NCBI RefSeq assembly: GCF_001468395.1 | Contig: NZ_LNSG01000009.1 | Span: 124,001 to 188,000 of the forward strand | DNA: 64,000 nucleotides | Reading direction: 5' to 3' | DNA from: Sphingopyxis sp. H073 | GTDB lineage: Bacteria; Pseudomonadota; Alphaproteobacteria; Sphingomonadales; Sphingomonadaceae | Shown: positions 24,530 to 33,265 of the stretch, piece by piece | Layout of the letters: each line of letters begins with the position of its first letter | Numbering within the stretch: the stretch's first letter is position 1 | The notes under the pieces: model-generated | What the model was told of the DNA's origin: nothing | Seen by the model: only the letters and a program-made list of their open reading frames with translations | The model's database searches: none | Made by a program: the position numbers and the translations under genes

Positions 24530-27500
24530 TCAGGGTCTTTCGGCCTCCCACCAATAGGGCTGGCGCTTGCGCGTCCCCGTGCCAACCTCGTCCATCGTGA
24601 GCGGATCGTAGAGGCGCCCGCCGAGCATGACGCGATGGATCTTCTCGGTATTGCGAATGTCCTGCGTCGGATCGGCGTCGAGAATCAGCAAATCGGCGAG
24701 CTTGCCCACCTCGAGAGAACCGACATCCTTTGCATAGCCCAGCGACGTCGCCGGCATGATCGTCGCGGCCCGCAACGCATCGATATTGCTCCAGCCTCCG
24801 CGCACGAAGGACCAGATCTCCCAATGCGCGCCGAGCCCCGCCTGCTGCCCATGCGCGCCGATCGAGACCATGCGGCCGGTATCGGCGATCTTCTTCGCCT
24901 CGCGCGCGCTATCGTCGTCGACATAGTCGCCCTCGGGCGCGATGACGCGGCGCTTGTTGTTTGCCGCCAGCTCTGCGGGCGGCGCATGGCGCGACAGGAT
25001 CGGCTGCTCCCAGACATTGGTGTGGGCGCGCCAATAGGGATCGCCCGCGGGACCGCCATAGGTCACGACAAGCGTCGGCGTGTAGTCGGTCCTGGTCTGA
25101 CCCCAGAGCTGCACCAGATCCTTGTAGAAGGTGTGGAGCGGGATGTTGTGCTCGACGGTCGAATTGCCGTCCTGGATCAGCGTGACGTCCATCGTATAGA
25201 GCGAGCCGCCCTCGGGCACGACCTCCATGCCTTCGGCTTGCGCAGCCTTCACAACCATCTGGCGCTGTTCGCGGCGCGGCTGGTTGTAATTCTTGACGCT
25301 ATGCGCACCCTGCGCCTTCAGGCGGCGGACATGCGCGAGGGCATCCTCATAGCCATTGATTTCGGCGTAGATACCAGCCGCCTTCGCGCCGTAGATGATC
25401 TCACCGGTCGAGAAGATGCGCGGCGCGAGGATCAGTCCCGCGCGCTGCATCTCGGACGACACAAATATTTCGGATGCGCGCGACGAAGGGTTGTGGCTCG
25501 TCGTCGTACCCATCGCGAGGTTGACGATTTCCGACCAGTTCTGCTGCGGCACAAGCTCGTCGTCGCCATGCGGGCCATGCGCGTGTGCGTCGACGAAGCC
25601 GGGGACGATCGTCTTGCCGGAGGCATCGACCGTCACTGCGCCGGCGGGAACGGCGATCGCGCCTGCCGCGCCGACAGCGGCGATGCGATCGCCCTCGATC
25701 ACGATCGCGCCGTTGTCGATGATGCCGCCATCGGCGCCCGCCATGGTGAGGATCTTTGCGCCGGTGATGACGACGGTGCCTTTATGCTTCGCGACAGGCG
25801 CGGTCATCGCGAGCGACACGCCGCTGGTCGGCGGCACGAATTTGGCCGGCTTGTCTTCACCCGCCGCCGGAGCACTCGCGAAGAAGCTGCCGAGGTCGGC
25901 GCTGAACAGCGTCGGCCCGCGCGTCCAGTGCAGGCGCTTGCCGCCGTCGGACCAATGCACATAATCGGCGCCGCTACCGCTCACGCGCGTCACCGGCATC
26001 GCGCCGCCCGAGGTCGAGAGCGAAACATCCTGCCCGCCGGGCATCAGCGGTGTGACATAGGCATCGTAATTTTGCCGGAAGGCTAACGTGCGGCCATCGG
26101 GCGACACCTCATAATCGCTGACGAGTTCGCCGCTGGCGTGGACGCGCCTGTCCTGCCCGTGCAGATCGGTCGAGATCAGCTGATTCTTGCCGTCGGCCGA
26201 CGCGATCATGAAGATGCGGTCGCTGGCGGCGCCGAACTGCGGCTTGGCGCCATTGTCGCTGACCCGTTCGGCAGCGCCGCCGCTCACCGCGATCCGGTAG
26301 ATGCCGGGATTATCGCCCCAGCGTTCCGACCGGAGGCCACCGCCCGAGCGCTTTTCAAACGCGATCAGCTTGCCATCGGGCGAGAAGCGCGGCTCGGCAT
26401 AGTGACCGGGGCTGGCCGTGATCTTGCGCGACGATCCGCCGCCCCTTCCGGCTATGTGGATTTCGCCAAGCCCGGCGTCGGTCCAGCGCACGAACACAAC
26501 AGATTTGCCGTCGCGCGACCAGCTGGGCCACAGTTCGAACGCATTGTCCTTGGCCGCGGTCAGGCGCCGCGCGGTGCCGCCGGCTGCGGGCTTGAGCCAC
26601 AGTTTGCCGAGCGTTTCGAATACGACGGTGCTCCCGTCGGGCGACACTTCGGCCCAGCGCGGCATTTTCGTCTCGAAGCTGTCGGGCGCGACCTCGACCG
26701 CCGGATGGGTCGCGTCGATGATGACGCGATCGTCGTCGATAGTGAACGGAATGATCCGCGCGTCGCCGCCGGTGCTGTTTACGCGGCGGAGCTTGCCCCC
26801 CGCCCAGAAGACGATGTCCCGGCTGTCGGGTGTCCAGCTCATATTGGGATAGACGCCGGTCACCGCCCAGGTTTCCTGCACATCCTGGTCGAGCGCGTCA
26901 TAGAGCTTCTTCTCGGCGCCCGAGGCGAGGTCTTTCACATAGAGCTTCGACTGCGTTCCCTCGCGGCGAACATAGGCGAGCTTCTTGCCATCGGGCGACG
27001 GGGAGGGCCGCACCGCGCCGCCGGGGCCAGCGGCCACCGTCGTGACCTCGCCATCGTTCAGATCGTAGCGTTCGATGTGGAACAGGTCGCCGTTGCTGTC
27101 CTGTGCATATTCGAAAATCGGCCCGGGCGTGACGTTGCGCGTGTAATAGACCCCCTTGCCGTCGGGCGCGAAGATCGGCTCGCCGAGTTCCTTCTGGTGG
27201 CGCTCGTTCGGCTTCTTGACCAGCGGCACGCCCGCGCCGCCCGAGACATGATACATCCAGACCTCGCCGGTGCCGAGCGAGCGGCCGGTCGTGAAATGCT
27301 TCTTCGCGACGATGAACTGCCCGTCGGGGCTCCAGCTCGGCTGGTTGAGCAGGCGGAATTCCTCCTTGCTGAGCTGCCGCTTGTCGCTACCGTCGCGGTT
27401 CATCAGCCAGATATTGTCGCCGCCGCCGCGGTCCGAGACGAAGGCGATACGATTGCCATCGGGCGAGAAACGCGGCTGATGCTCATAGGCAAGCCCTTCG

Positions 27501-27763
27501 GCGATCCGCGTGGGCGTGCCGCCCTCGATCGACATGGTATAGATGTCGCCGAGCAGGTCGAACGCGATGGTGCGGCCGTCGGGCGCAACGTCGACGTTCA
27601 TCCAGCTACCCTCGTCGACCGCGATCGGCACCTTGTGCGTCGTCATGCCGGGAGGGGCGTTGACGTCCCACTTTTCGGGCTTGGCATCGGCCGGCGCGGA
27701 CTGCGCCCAAGCCGAAGTCGAACAGGCCAAAGCCGCCGTGAAGGCGAGTGCGAAGCGCGCCAT
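24530..27763 (-). CDS. Amidohydrolase with N-terminal TolB-like beta-propeller
   Basis: A 1077-residue exported protein. A signal peptide (MARFALAFTAALACSTSAWA) precedes at least eight WD40/PD40-type repeats with the pattern PRFSPDGNRIAFVSDRGG over about residues 50-640. An imidazolonepropionase-like amidohydrolase domain (about 680-1060) has the metal motif VDAHAHGPHG, later His in NYNQPRRE and EHNIPLH, and the Asp near the end in GKLADLLILDADPTQDI. Such propeller-amidohydrolases are common in Sphingomonadales and Xanthomonadales; they are presumed periplasmic peptidases or amidases of unknown substrate. AGGGGATA before the ATG at 27763 fixes the start, although the frame stays open to 29071. 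Confidence 0.88.
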   Translation of the reverse strand: MARFALAFTAALACSTSAWAQSAPADAKPEKWDVNAPPGMTTHKVPIAVDEGSWMNVDVAPDGRTIAFDLLGDIYTMSIEGGTPTRIAEGLAYEHQPRFSPDGNRIAFVSDRGGGDNIWLMNRDGSDKRQLSKEEFRLLNQPSWSPDGQFIVAKKHFTTGRSLGTGEVWMYHVSGGAGVPLVKKPNERHQKELGEPIFAPDGKGVYYTRNVTPGPIFEYAQDSNGDLFHIERYDLNDGEVTTVAAGPGGAVRPSPSPDGKKLAYVRREGTQSKLYVKDLASGAEKKLYDALDQDVQETWAVTGVYPNMSWTPDSRDIVFWAGGKLRRVNSTGGDARIIPFTIDDDRVIIDATHPAVEVAPDSFETKMPRWAEVSPDGSTVVFETLGKLWLKPAAGGTARRLTAAKDNAFELWPSWSRDGKSVVFVRWTDAGLGEIHIAGRGGGSSRKITASPGHYAEPRFSPDGKLIAFEKRSGGGLRSERWGDNPGIYRIAVSGGAAERVSDNGAKPQFGAASDRIFMIASADGKNQLISTDLHGQDRRVHASGELVSDYEVSPDGRTLAFRQNYDAYVTPLMPGGQDVSLSTSGGAMPVTRVSGSGADYVHWSDGGKRLHWTRGPTLFSADLGSFFASAPAAGEDKPAKFVPPTSGVSLAMTAPVAKHKGTVVITGAKILTMAGADGGIIDNGAIVIEGDRIAAVGAAGAIAVPAGAVTVDASGKTIVPGFVDAHAHGPHGDDELVPQQNWSEIVNLAMGTTTSHNPSSRASEIFVSSEMQRAGLILAPRIFSTGEIIYGAKAAGIYAEINGYEDALAHVRRLKAQGAHSVKNYNQPRREQRQMVVKAAQAEGMEVVPEGGSLYTMDVTLIQDGNSTVEHNIPLHTFYKDLVQLWGQTRTDYTPTLVVTYGGPAGDPYWRAHTNVWEQPILSRHAPPAELAANNKRRVIAPEGDYVDDDSAREAKKIADTGRMVSIGAHGQQAGLGAHWEIWSFVRGGWSNIDALRAATIMPATSLGYAKDVGSLEVGKLADLLILDADPTQDIRNTEKIHRVMLGGRLYDPLTMDEVGTGTRKRQPYWWEAERP

Positions 27764-27904
27764 TATATTATCCCCTGTTGAAATTTGCAGCGACCATATG
27801 ATTTGCCGCGCCACATGCAAGGGACTGGTTTCGACGAAGAACTGGCACGGTCGACGGGCGACTGCTAGCGCGGTTGCAAGACGGAAAAGATGGGGAGGGC
27901 CGAC

Positions 27905-29083
27905 GTGCCGCTGACGGGAATGAGGGTACTCGATTTCGGCCGTTACATCGCGGGCCCTTACTGCGCGGCATTGCTCGGCGATTATGGTGCCGACGTCATT
28001 CGTATCGAGGCGCCGGGCGGCAACGACGATCGCTATACCGTTCCGGTCGCGGAGGACGGCTCTGGCGCGATGTTCATGCAGATGAACCGCGGCAAGCGCT
28101 GTCTGACCCTGAAGCCCGGAAGCCCCGAAGGCCGCGAGATCGTCCGGCGGCTCGTCGAGACCGCCGATGTCGTCGTCGCCAACCTGCCGCACGATGCGCT
28201 CGTCAAGCTCGGCCTCGACTATGACAGCCTGTCGGCGATCAATCCGCGCATCATCCTCGCCACCGCATCGGCTTTCGGTAGCGAGGGGCCGCTTGCGAAA
28301 AACGTCGGTTTCGATGCGGTTGGACAGGCGATGTCGGGGTCCGTGCATCTGACCGGCACGCCCGATCAGCCCTATCGCGCCCAGGTCAATTTCGTCGATT
28401 TCGGCACCGCGCTCCACACCGCGTTCGGCGTTATGGTCGCGCTGCGCGAACGCGAGACGACGGGAGTGGGGCAGTGCGTGTCTGGGTCGCTGCTCGGCAC
28501 CGCGCTTGCGATGACCAATTCGCTGACGATCGACCATGCGCTGAACGGCATAGAACGGCAGCCCATCGGCAATCGCAGCTTCAGTTCGGGGCCGACCGAC
28601 ATATTCCGCACCCGCGATGGCTGGATCGTCACCCAGATTGTCGGCGGTAGCATCTTCGCGCGATGGGCCGGGCTGATGGGTCGCCCCGAACTGGTCGATG
28701 ACCCGCGCTACGCCAGCGATATCCTGCGCGGCGACAATGGCGAGGAGCTTAGCGTCATCATGCAGCAATGGTGCATCGACCGCACCAGCAGCGACGCAAT
28801 CGCGGAACTTGGCGCCGCGCGCGTGCCCGCAGCACCCGTGTTGCGGTCCAGCGAGGTGCTGGCGCAGCCGCAGGTTGTGGCGATGGCGCTCGTCGAGCCG
28901 GTTGCCTATCCCGGCGCAGCCCAGGATATTCCGATAATCCGGGCGCCGATAGATCTGTCGGGAAGCGCCAAGGCCGATCCCGCACGCGCTCCGCGCGTCG
29001 GCGAGCATAGCGATATGATACTCGCCGAGATCGGTTACAGCCCCGACGCGATTTCCGCTTTGCGGGCGCAAAGCATTATTTGA
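27905..29083 (+). CDS. CaiB/BaiF-family CoA-transferase
   Basis: A class III CoA-transferase of about 392 residues, moving CoA between carboxylic acids. The N terminus (LTGMRVLDFGRYIAGPYCAALLGDYGADVIRIE) is highly typical. The catalytic Asp is expected in VNFVDFGTALHTAFGVMVAL. DIFRTRDGWIVTQIVGGSIFARWAGLMG and the C-terminal PRVGEHSDMILAEIGYS complete the fold. The acyl substrate is unknown. The start is GTG at 27905, because GGGGAGGG at 27892-27899 is ideally placed for it; an in-frame ATG at 27890 overlaps that site. It is divergent from the amidohydrolase gene. Confidence 0.87.
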   Translation: MPLTGMRVLDFGRYIAGPYCAALLGDYGADVIRIEAPGGNDDRYTVPVAEDGSGAMFMQMNRGKRCLTLKPGSPEGREIVRRLVETADVVVANLPHDALVKLGLDYDSLSAINPRIILATASAFGSEGPLAKNVGFDAVGQAMSGSVHLTGTPDQPYRAQVNFVDFGTALHTAFGVMVALRERETTGVGQCVSGSLLGTALAMTNSLTIDHALNGIERQPIGNRSFSSGPTDIFRTRDGWIVTQIVGGSIFARWAGLMGRPELVDDPRYASDILRGDNGEELSVIMQQWCIDRTSSDAIAELGAARVPAAPVLRSSEVLAQPQVVAMALVEPVAYPGAAQDIPIIRAPIDLSGSAKADPARAPRVGEHSDMILAEIGYSPDAISALRAQSII

Positions 29084-29118
29084 GCGGCCGACGCTGGACG
29101 ACCGCGCCCGGGACGATT

Positions 29119-29136
29119 AAGTACCGATCAGTACAA
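29119..29136. promoter_or_regulatory. Candidate operator upstream of the yghU-like gene
   Basis: GTAC-CGATCA-GTAC (29121-29134) is an inverted repeat with one mismatched pair, flanked by AA on both sides, 25 bases before the gene start. Size and symmetry suit a TetR-family regulator. No regulator gene is adjacent, so this is inference from sequence form. Confidence 0.4.
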
Positions 29137-29158
29137 AATCATGAGCAGGAGCCTCCCG

Positions 29159-30040
29159 ATGACCGACCAGAGTGAATATGTGCCGCCGAAAATCTGGACC
29201 TGGGACAAGGACAGCGGCGGGCGGTTTGCGAACATCAACCGCCCGATCGCCGGCCCGACGCACGACAAGGATCTGCCGATCGGCAAACATCCGCTCCAGC
29301 TCTATTCGCTCGGCACGCCCAACGGCGTGAAGGTCACGGTGCTGCTTGAGGAATTGCTGGCAGCCGGCCATAGCGGCGCCGAATATGATGCCTGGCTGAT
29401 CAACATCGGCGAAGGCGACCAGTTTTCGAGCGGCTTCGTCGACGCCAATCCGAACAGCAAGATCCCTGCGCTCGTCGATCGCAGTGGCGCCGATCCGATC
29501 CGCGTGTTCGAATCGGGGGCGATCCTGATCTATCTCGCCGAAAAATTCGGCGAGTTCCTGCCGACCGAGCCTGCGAAGCGCGCCGAGACTCTGTCGTGGC
29601 TGATGTGGCAGATGGGCAGCGCGCCGTTCCTCGGCGGCGGTTTCGGTCATTTCTATGCCTATGCCCCGACGAAGCAGGAATATCCGATCAACCGCTATGC
29701 GATGGAGGTGAAGCGCCAGCTCGACGTGCTCGACCGGCGCCTGGCCGAGAACGAATATATCGCGGGCGCCGACTATACGATCGCCGACATGGCAATCTGG
29801 CCCTGGTACGGCGCGCTCGCGAAGGGGTTGGTTTACGATGCTGGGGAATTCCTGCAGGTGCAGGAGTATAAGAATGTCCAGCGCTGGACCGACCAGATTG
29901 CGGCGCGCCCGGCGGTGAAGCGTGGACGCATGGTCAACCGCGTGATGGGCGAACCGTCGAGCCAGCTTCGCGAACGCCATGACGCGTCCGACTTTGACCT
30001 GCGTACACAGGACAAGCTGGAAGCCGAAGCCGCCGAATAA
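29159..30040 (+). CDS. yghU: YghU-type glutathione S-transferase (disulfide-bond oxidoreductase)
   Basis: A 293-residue Nu-class GST. The N-terminal extension (YVPPKIWTWDKDSGGRFANI, then NRPIAGPTHDKDLPIGKHPL) is the hallmark of YghU/YfcG-like proteins. The thioredoxin fold has LGTPNGVKVTVLLEELL with Thr/Asn in place of Cys, and the glutathione site NPNSKIPALVDRSG...RVFESGAILIYLAEKFG. YghU of E. coli shows strong disulfide reductase activity with two bound glutathiones. AGGAG lies nine bases before the ATG at 29159, so this start is preferred over the in-frame ATG at 29141. A candidate operator precedes it. Confidence 0.9.
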   Translation: MTDQSEYVPPKIWTWDKDSGGRFANINRPIAGPTHDKDLPIGKHPLQLYSLGTPNGVKVTVLLEELLAAGHSGAEYDAWLINIGEGDQFSSGFVDANPNSKIPALVDRSGADPIRVFESGAILIYLAEKFGEFLPTEPAKRAETLSWLMWQMGSAPFLGGGFGHFYAYAPTKQEYPINRYAMEVKRQLDVLDRRLAENEYIAGADYTIADMAIWPWYGALAKGLVYDAGEFLQVQEYKNVQRWTDQIAARPAVKRGRMVNRVMGEPSSQLRERHDASDFDLRTQDKLEAEAAE

Positions 30041-30058
30041 TCGGGTTTTTCGTTTGGC

Positions 30059-30092
30059 GCCGTCGCCGTGCCGTTAACGGTTCGGCGACGGC
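30059..30092. repeat. Nested inverted repeat
   Basis: GCCGTCGCCG (30059-30068) is the exact complement of CGGCGACGGC (30083-30092). The loop itself contains CCGTTAACGG, a 10-base perfect palindrome. There is no T tract. It could be a terminator after yghU or a protein-binding site; nothing decides. Confidence 0.45.
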
Positions 30093-30186
30093 CGCAGAAT
30101 TGCGGGCGATTGGGCCGCTCGAAAATACATAAAGTACGGAAAATTGCGGCGCACGCGCCGAGACCCGGGATTCATCGGGCGACGCC

Positions 30187-30645
30187 ATGCTGTGCCGCAT
30201 GACCCGACCGACCTTACCCCTGCGGTTTGCCCGCTCGCTGCCCGCCCGACTGGTCCGCAGCGAGCGGGCGGCCGCGATCGTCGAGATGGCGCTCGTGCTG
30301 CCGCTCTTTCTTGCGCTGATGATGGGCATATTGGTCTATGGCCAATATTTCATGCTCGCGCACAGCGTGCAGCAGGCCGCCAATGACGGAGCCCGAGCGG
30401 CGATCGTCGGGCTCGACGCCGCCGACCGGCGCGCCATCGCCACGCACGCCGTCGACCGCAGTATGCAGGGCGTTCGCGGTTATGCGGTCGCCCGCCGCAG
30501 CGTATCTGTCGCCGAAACGACCGACGCCGTGACCGTCGCCGTTACTTATACCGCGCCGCAGACCAGCTTTCTCCGCTCTTCCTTCGTCCCGTCGCCAGGC
30601 CATGTGATCCGCGCCCGCGCGACCTTCGAACTGCCGGTGGATTGA
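30187..30645 (+). CDS. TadE-family pilus-associated protein
   Basis: A 152-residue TadE-like protein. After a basic N terminus, one hydrophobic helix begins with RAAAIVEMALVLPLFLALMMGILVYGQYF, which includes the conserved Glu of pseudopilin-type TadE segments, followed by QQAANDGARAAIVG. The rest is a small beta-rich domain. TadE/TadG are minor components of Flp/Tad pili. No prepilin peptidase, ATPase or other tad genes are in the window. In-frame ATGs stand at 30187 and 30199, neither with a clear ribosome site. The stop overlaps the next gene's possible TTG start. Confidence 0.82.
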   Translation: MLCRMTRPTLPLRFARSLPARLVRSERAAAIVEMALVLPLFLALMMGILVYGQYFMLAHSVQQAANDGARAAIVGLDAADRRAIATHAVDRSMQGVRGYAVARRSVSVAETTDAVTVAVTYTAPQTSFLRSSFVPSPGHVIRARATFELPVD

Positions 30646-30647
30646 CC

Positions 30648-32270
30648 ATGCACCTGTTCACAAATCTTGTCGCCGACCGCCGCGGCGGTATCGGCGTGAC
30701 ATCGGCCGCCGCGCTGACGATGCTGATCGGCGCGGCGGCGCTGGCGGTCGACATCGGCTCCTTCCAGCTCGATCGCCGCAAGCTGCAGGGCATCGCCGAT
30801 GCGGCTGCGCTCGCCGCCGCGGGCAAGCCCGGCGAGGAGCGCGCGGCGGCGGAGCGCGTCATCGCCGCCAACTGCAATTGCAACATCGTCATCGCCTCGC
30901 TCGAGGCCGGCACCTATCGGCCCGACGCCGCGATTCCCGCCGAGCAGCGTTTCAACGCGGGCGGGGCGACGCCGAACGCCGTGCGTATCGTCCTAACGCG
31001 CGACCGCCCGATGTTTTTCGGCAGCTTCCTGACCGGGCGGCAGAGTACGGTCATCGGCGCCTCGGCAACCGGTGCGCGACGGGGATATGCGGCTTTCTCG
31101 CTGGGATCGCGCGTCGCCGCGGTCCACGGCGGCATCCCGAACGCACTGCTGTCGGCGCTGACCGGCAGCCAGGTCAATCTCTCGGTCATGGACTATAACG
31201 CGCTCGCGAGCGCCGATATCGACCTGCTTGCTTTTTCCGACGCCCTCAGGACCGAACTCGATGCCGATGTCCTGACCTTCGGCCAGACGCTGAACACGCA
31301 AGCAACATTGCCGCAGGTGCTGTCGGCGCTGTCGAAATCGAGCACGGATGCAAAGGTTGCGTCGGCGCTCGGCACGATCGCCGACAGCGCGCTCCCGCGC
31401 AGCCTGCTCCCGTCGCGCGCGATCGACCTTGGGCCGCGCTCGTCGAGCATCCGCGTCGATCCGGCCAATCCGGTAAAAGTCAACGCGCTCGGTCTGCTCC
31501 GCTCGATGCTGCTGCTTGCCAACGCCAACCGCCAGGTCGACCTGTCGCTCGCCACCGGCTTGCCGGGTGGGTCGGGAGTCGATGTCGCGCTTCTGATCGG
31601 CGAGCCTCCGGCGCAGTCGCCGCTGATCGCAGTCACCGACAATCAACAGGTCATCGTTCGCACGGCGCAGGTGCGGCTCAAGATGGAGACGAAAGTCGCG
31701 ACGCCGCTGGCCACGGTGGAAATCCCCGTGTTCGCCGAACTTGGGTCGGCTTCGGCGCGGATAACCGAGATCGACTGCAGGCGCGGAAGCAGCAACGCCG
31801 TGCGCCTTGGCGTCACGACATCACCCGCGACGCTGGCACTCGGAAAGGTCGGCGCCGCCGACTTCCAGAACATGCAGCGCCCGATCGATCCGGCCCCGGC
31901 AAAGCTGCTCAAGCTGCCGCTTGCCAGCGTCGAGGGTAAGGCCGAACTTGTCCTCTCCGATCTCAATCCCAAACCGGCTGGCTTTTCGCGCGACGACATC
32001 GATCGCGGGACAGTCAAGACGGTGGAAAGCACCGGCCTCGTCGCTGGCGCAGCCAAGTCGCTTGCCGACCGCACGGACCTTACCGTCAATATTCTCGGCC
32101 TCGGCCTGAATTCCAAGACTCTGGCCAAAGTGGTGGGCGATGCGGTCGGCCTTGCAGCCCCGGTGCTCGACGGGGTTCTGGAGAGCGTCACCGGGTTGCT
32201 CGGCGTCCATATCGGCGAAGCCGACGCCCGCGTGAACGCGCTTCGTTGCAGCAAGGCCAAGCTGGTCTGA
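30648..32270 (+). CDS. TadG-family pilus assembly protein
   Basis: A 540-residue protein whose N terminus (DRRGGIGVTSAAALTMLIGA, then AALAVDIGSFQLDRRKLQGIADAAALAAA) is the typical Tad pseudopilin-like segment of TadG. The long C-terminal part (about residues 80-540) is a mostly beta periplasmic region with many Ala/Ser/Leu residues and two Cys pairs (NCNC near residue 75; one Cys in EIDCRRG; one near the C terminus). I see no von Willebrand A motif, unlike canonical TadG. ATG at 30648 is used; TTG at 30642 is in frame and overlaps the TadE stop. It forms a two-gene unit with the TadE gene. Confidence 0.8.
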   Translation: MHLFTNLVADRRGGIGVTSAAALTMLIGAAALAVDIGSFQLDRRKLQGIADAAALAAAGKPGEERAAAERVIAANCNCNIVIASLEAGTYRPDAAIPAEQRFNAGGATPNAVRIVLTRDRPMFFGSFLTGRQSTVIGASATGARRGYAAFSLGSRVAAVHGGIPNALLSALTGSQVNLSVMDYNALASADIDLLAFSDALRTELDADVLTFGQTLNTQATLPQVLSALSKSSTDAKVASALGTIADSALPRSLLPSRAIDLGPRSSSIRVDPANPVKVNALGLLRSMLLLANANRQVDLSLATGLPGGSGVDVALLIGEPPAQSPLIAVTDNQQVIVRTAQVRLKMETKVATPLATVEIPVFAELGSASARITEIDCRRGSSNAVRLGVTTSPATLALGKVGAADFQNMQRPIDPAPAKLLKLPLASVEGKAELVLSDLNPKPAGFSRDDIDRGTVKTVESTGLVAGAAKSLADRTDLTVNILGLGLNSKTLAKVVGDAVGLAAPVLDGVLESVTGLLGVHIGEADARVNALRCSKAKLV

Positions 32271-32386
32271 CGCGCGATCAGGATCGCTACCAAACCGGAC
32301 ATAACAGGGCGCGTTCCGCAGCTATCCGGACCGAAATTGGCGCCGCATCGCTGGATGGAGGGTTAGAATGGGTCCGGGAGGCGCGA

Positions 32387-33265
32387 ATGGCAGCAACTCA
32401 GGAACCCCAGCGTGTTTCGGCGGCGGACTTTATCCGGGGCTTCGCGAACTGGCGATTGCAGGCGGCACGCAAGCCGGTGGTGGTGACGCACCACGGCAAG
32501 GACGCCCATGTGCTGATCTCGCTCGACGATTATCGCCGACTGGGCCACACCGGCCCGGCGGTCAGGGACTTGCGCGTATCGTTGGCCGATCTGGTCGAAT
32601 CGATCCATGACGGGATCCTGGTCATCGATCGCGAAAGGCGGATCATCGCCGCCAACCCCGCCGCCTCGGACATGTTCGCCACCGCTGCGGCCGAAATGGT
32701 CGGCCGCAACCTCGTCGAGGCGCTGCCCCAATTCGGCCGCCACCTGCTGCTCGCGCATATCCACCGGCTGCTCGACCATCGCGAGCGTTTTTCAGGTGAT
32801 GTGCCGGGGCTGCTCAGCCCGCGTCGATGGGTACATGCCGAATTGGTGCCGATCCCCGCCGGCGGGGCGCTGTTGCTGCGTGACGTCAGCGCAGCCATGG
32901 CCGAGCTGTCGGAGAATGATGCGCGGCGGGCGCTGGCCGACGCTATCGGGGCGCATGGCGATATCGGCTGTGCCGCGATTTCCGTGCGCGAGGCGGTCGA
33001 GGATGCGAATGACGCACTGACCGCATGGGTCGGGGTCGACCCGGCCGCGATCCGGCGCGTCCGCTTCTCCGCTCTCGTCGCGATGAAGGAGCGGACGAGC
33101 TTTGGTGAAGCGTTGGAGACAGTGTTCCGCACTGGCCTGCCAACACGGCTGGCCTCCGCGCTGATTACACGCGAGGGGGACGCGGTTCCGGTGATGCTGG
33201 CAATCGCCGAGCGTCGCAGCGCCTATGCCAGCGAAGGCGCGATGATCTCCGTGACCCGAGCCTAG
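32387..33265 (+). CDS. Phd/YefM-like domain fused to PAS sensor domain(s)
   Basis: A 292-residue protein. Residues 10-52 (VSAADFIRGFANWRLQAARK, then PVVVTHHGKDAHVLISLDDYRRLG) match the Phd/YefM antitoxin DNA-binding fold: an initial helix, two strands with the typical T-x-H-G, then VLISLDDYRRL. Residues 68-175 form a PAS domain (LVESIHDGILVIDRERRIIAANPAASDMF, EMVGRNLVEALP). A second, degenerate PAS appears at about 190-292 (DANDALTAWVGVDPAAIRRVRF; LITREGDAVPVMLAIAER). No toxin gene is adjacent, so it is probably a sensor-regulator. GGGAGG lies five bases before the ATG at 32387. It follows the TadE/TadG pair by 116 bases and shares its stop region with the next gene. Confidence 0.75.
   Translation: MAATQEPQRVSAADFIRGFANWRLQAARKPVVVTHHGKDAHVLISLDDYRRLGHTGPAVRDLRVSLADLVESIHDGILVIDRERRIIAANPAASDMFATAAAEMVGRNLVEALPQFGRHLLLAHIHRLLDHRERFSGDVPGLLSPRRWVHAELVPIPAGGALLLRDVSAAMAELSENDARRALADAIGAHGDIGCAAISVREAVEDANDALTAWVGVDPAAIRRVRFSALVAMKERTSFGEALETVFRTGLPTRLASALITREGDAVPVMLAIAERRSAYASEGAMISVTRA

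Noticed and set aside
27764..29071. Open frame on the minus strand that extends the amidohydrolase to 1513 residues
   Set aside because: The extension is antisense to the CaiB-type gene, has no similarity to the family, and a signal peptide with a good ribosome site starts at 27763. It is a high-GC shadow frame.
32387..32600. Toxin-antitoxin module at the Phd/YefM-like domain
   Set aside because: No toxin-sized gene lies on either side, and the domain is fused to PAS modules, so a sensor-regulator is a better reading.
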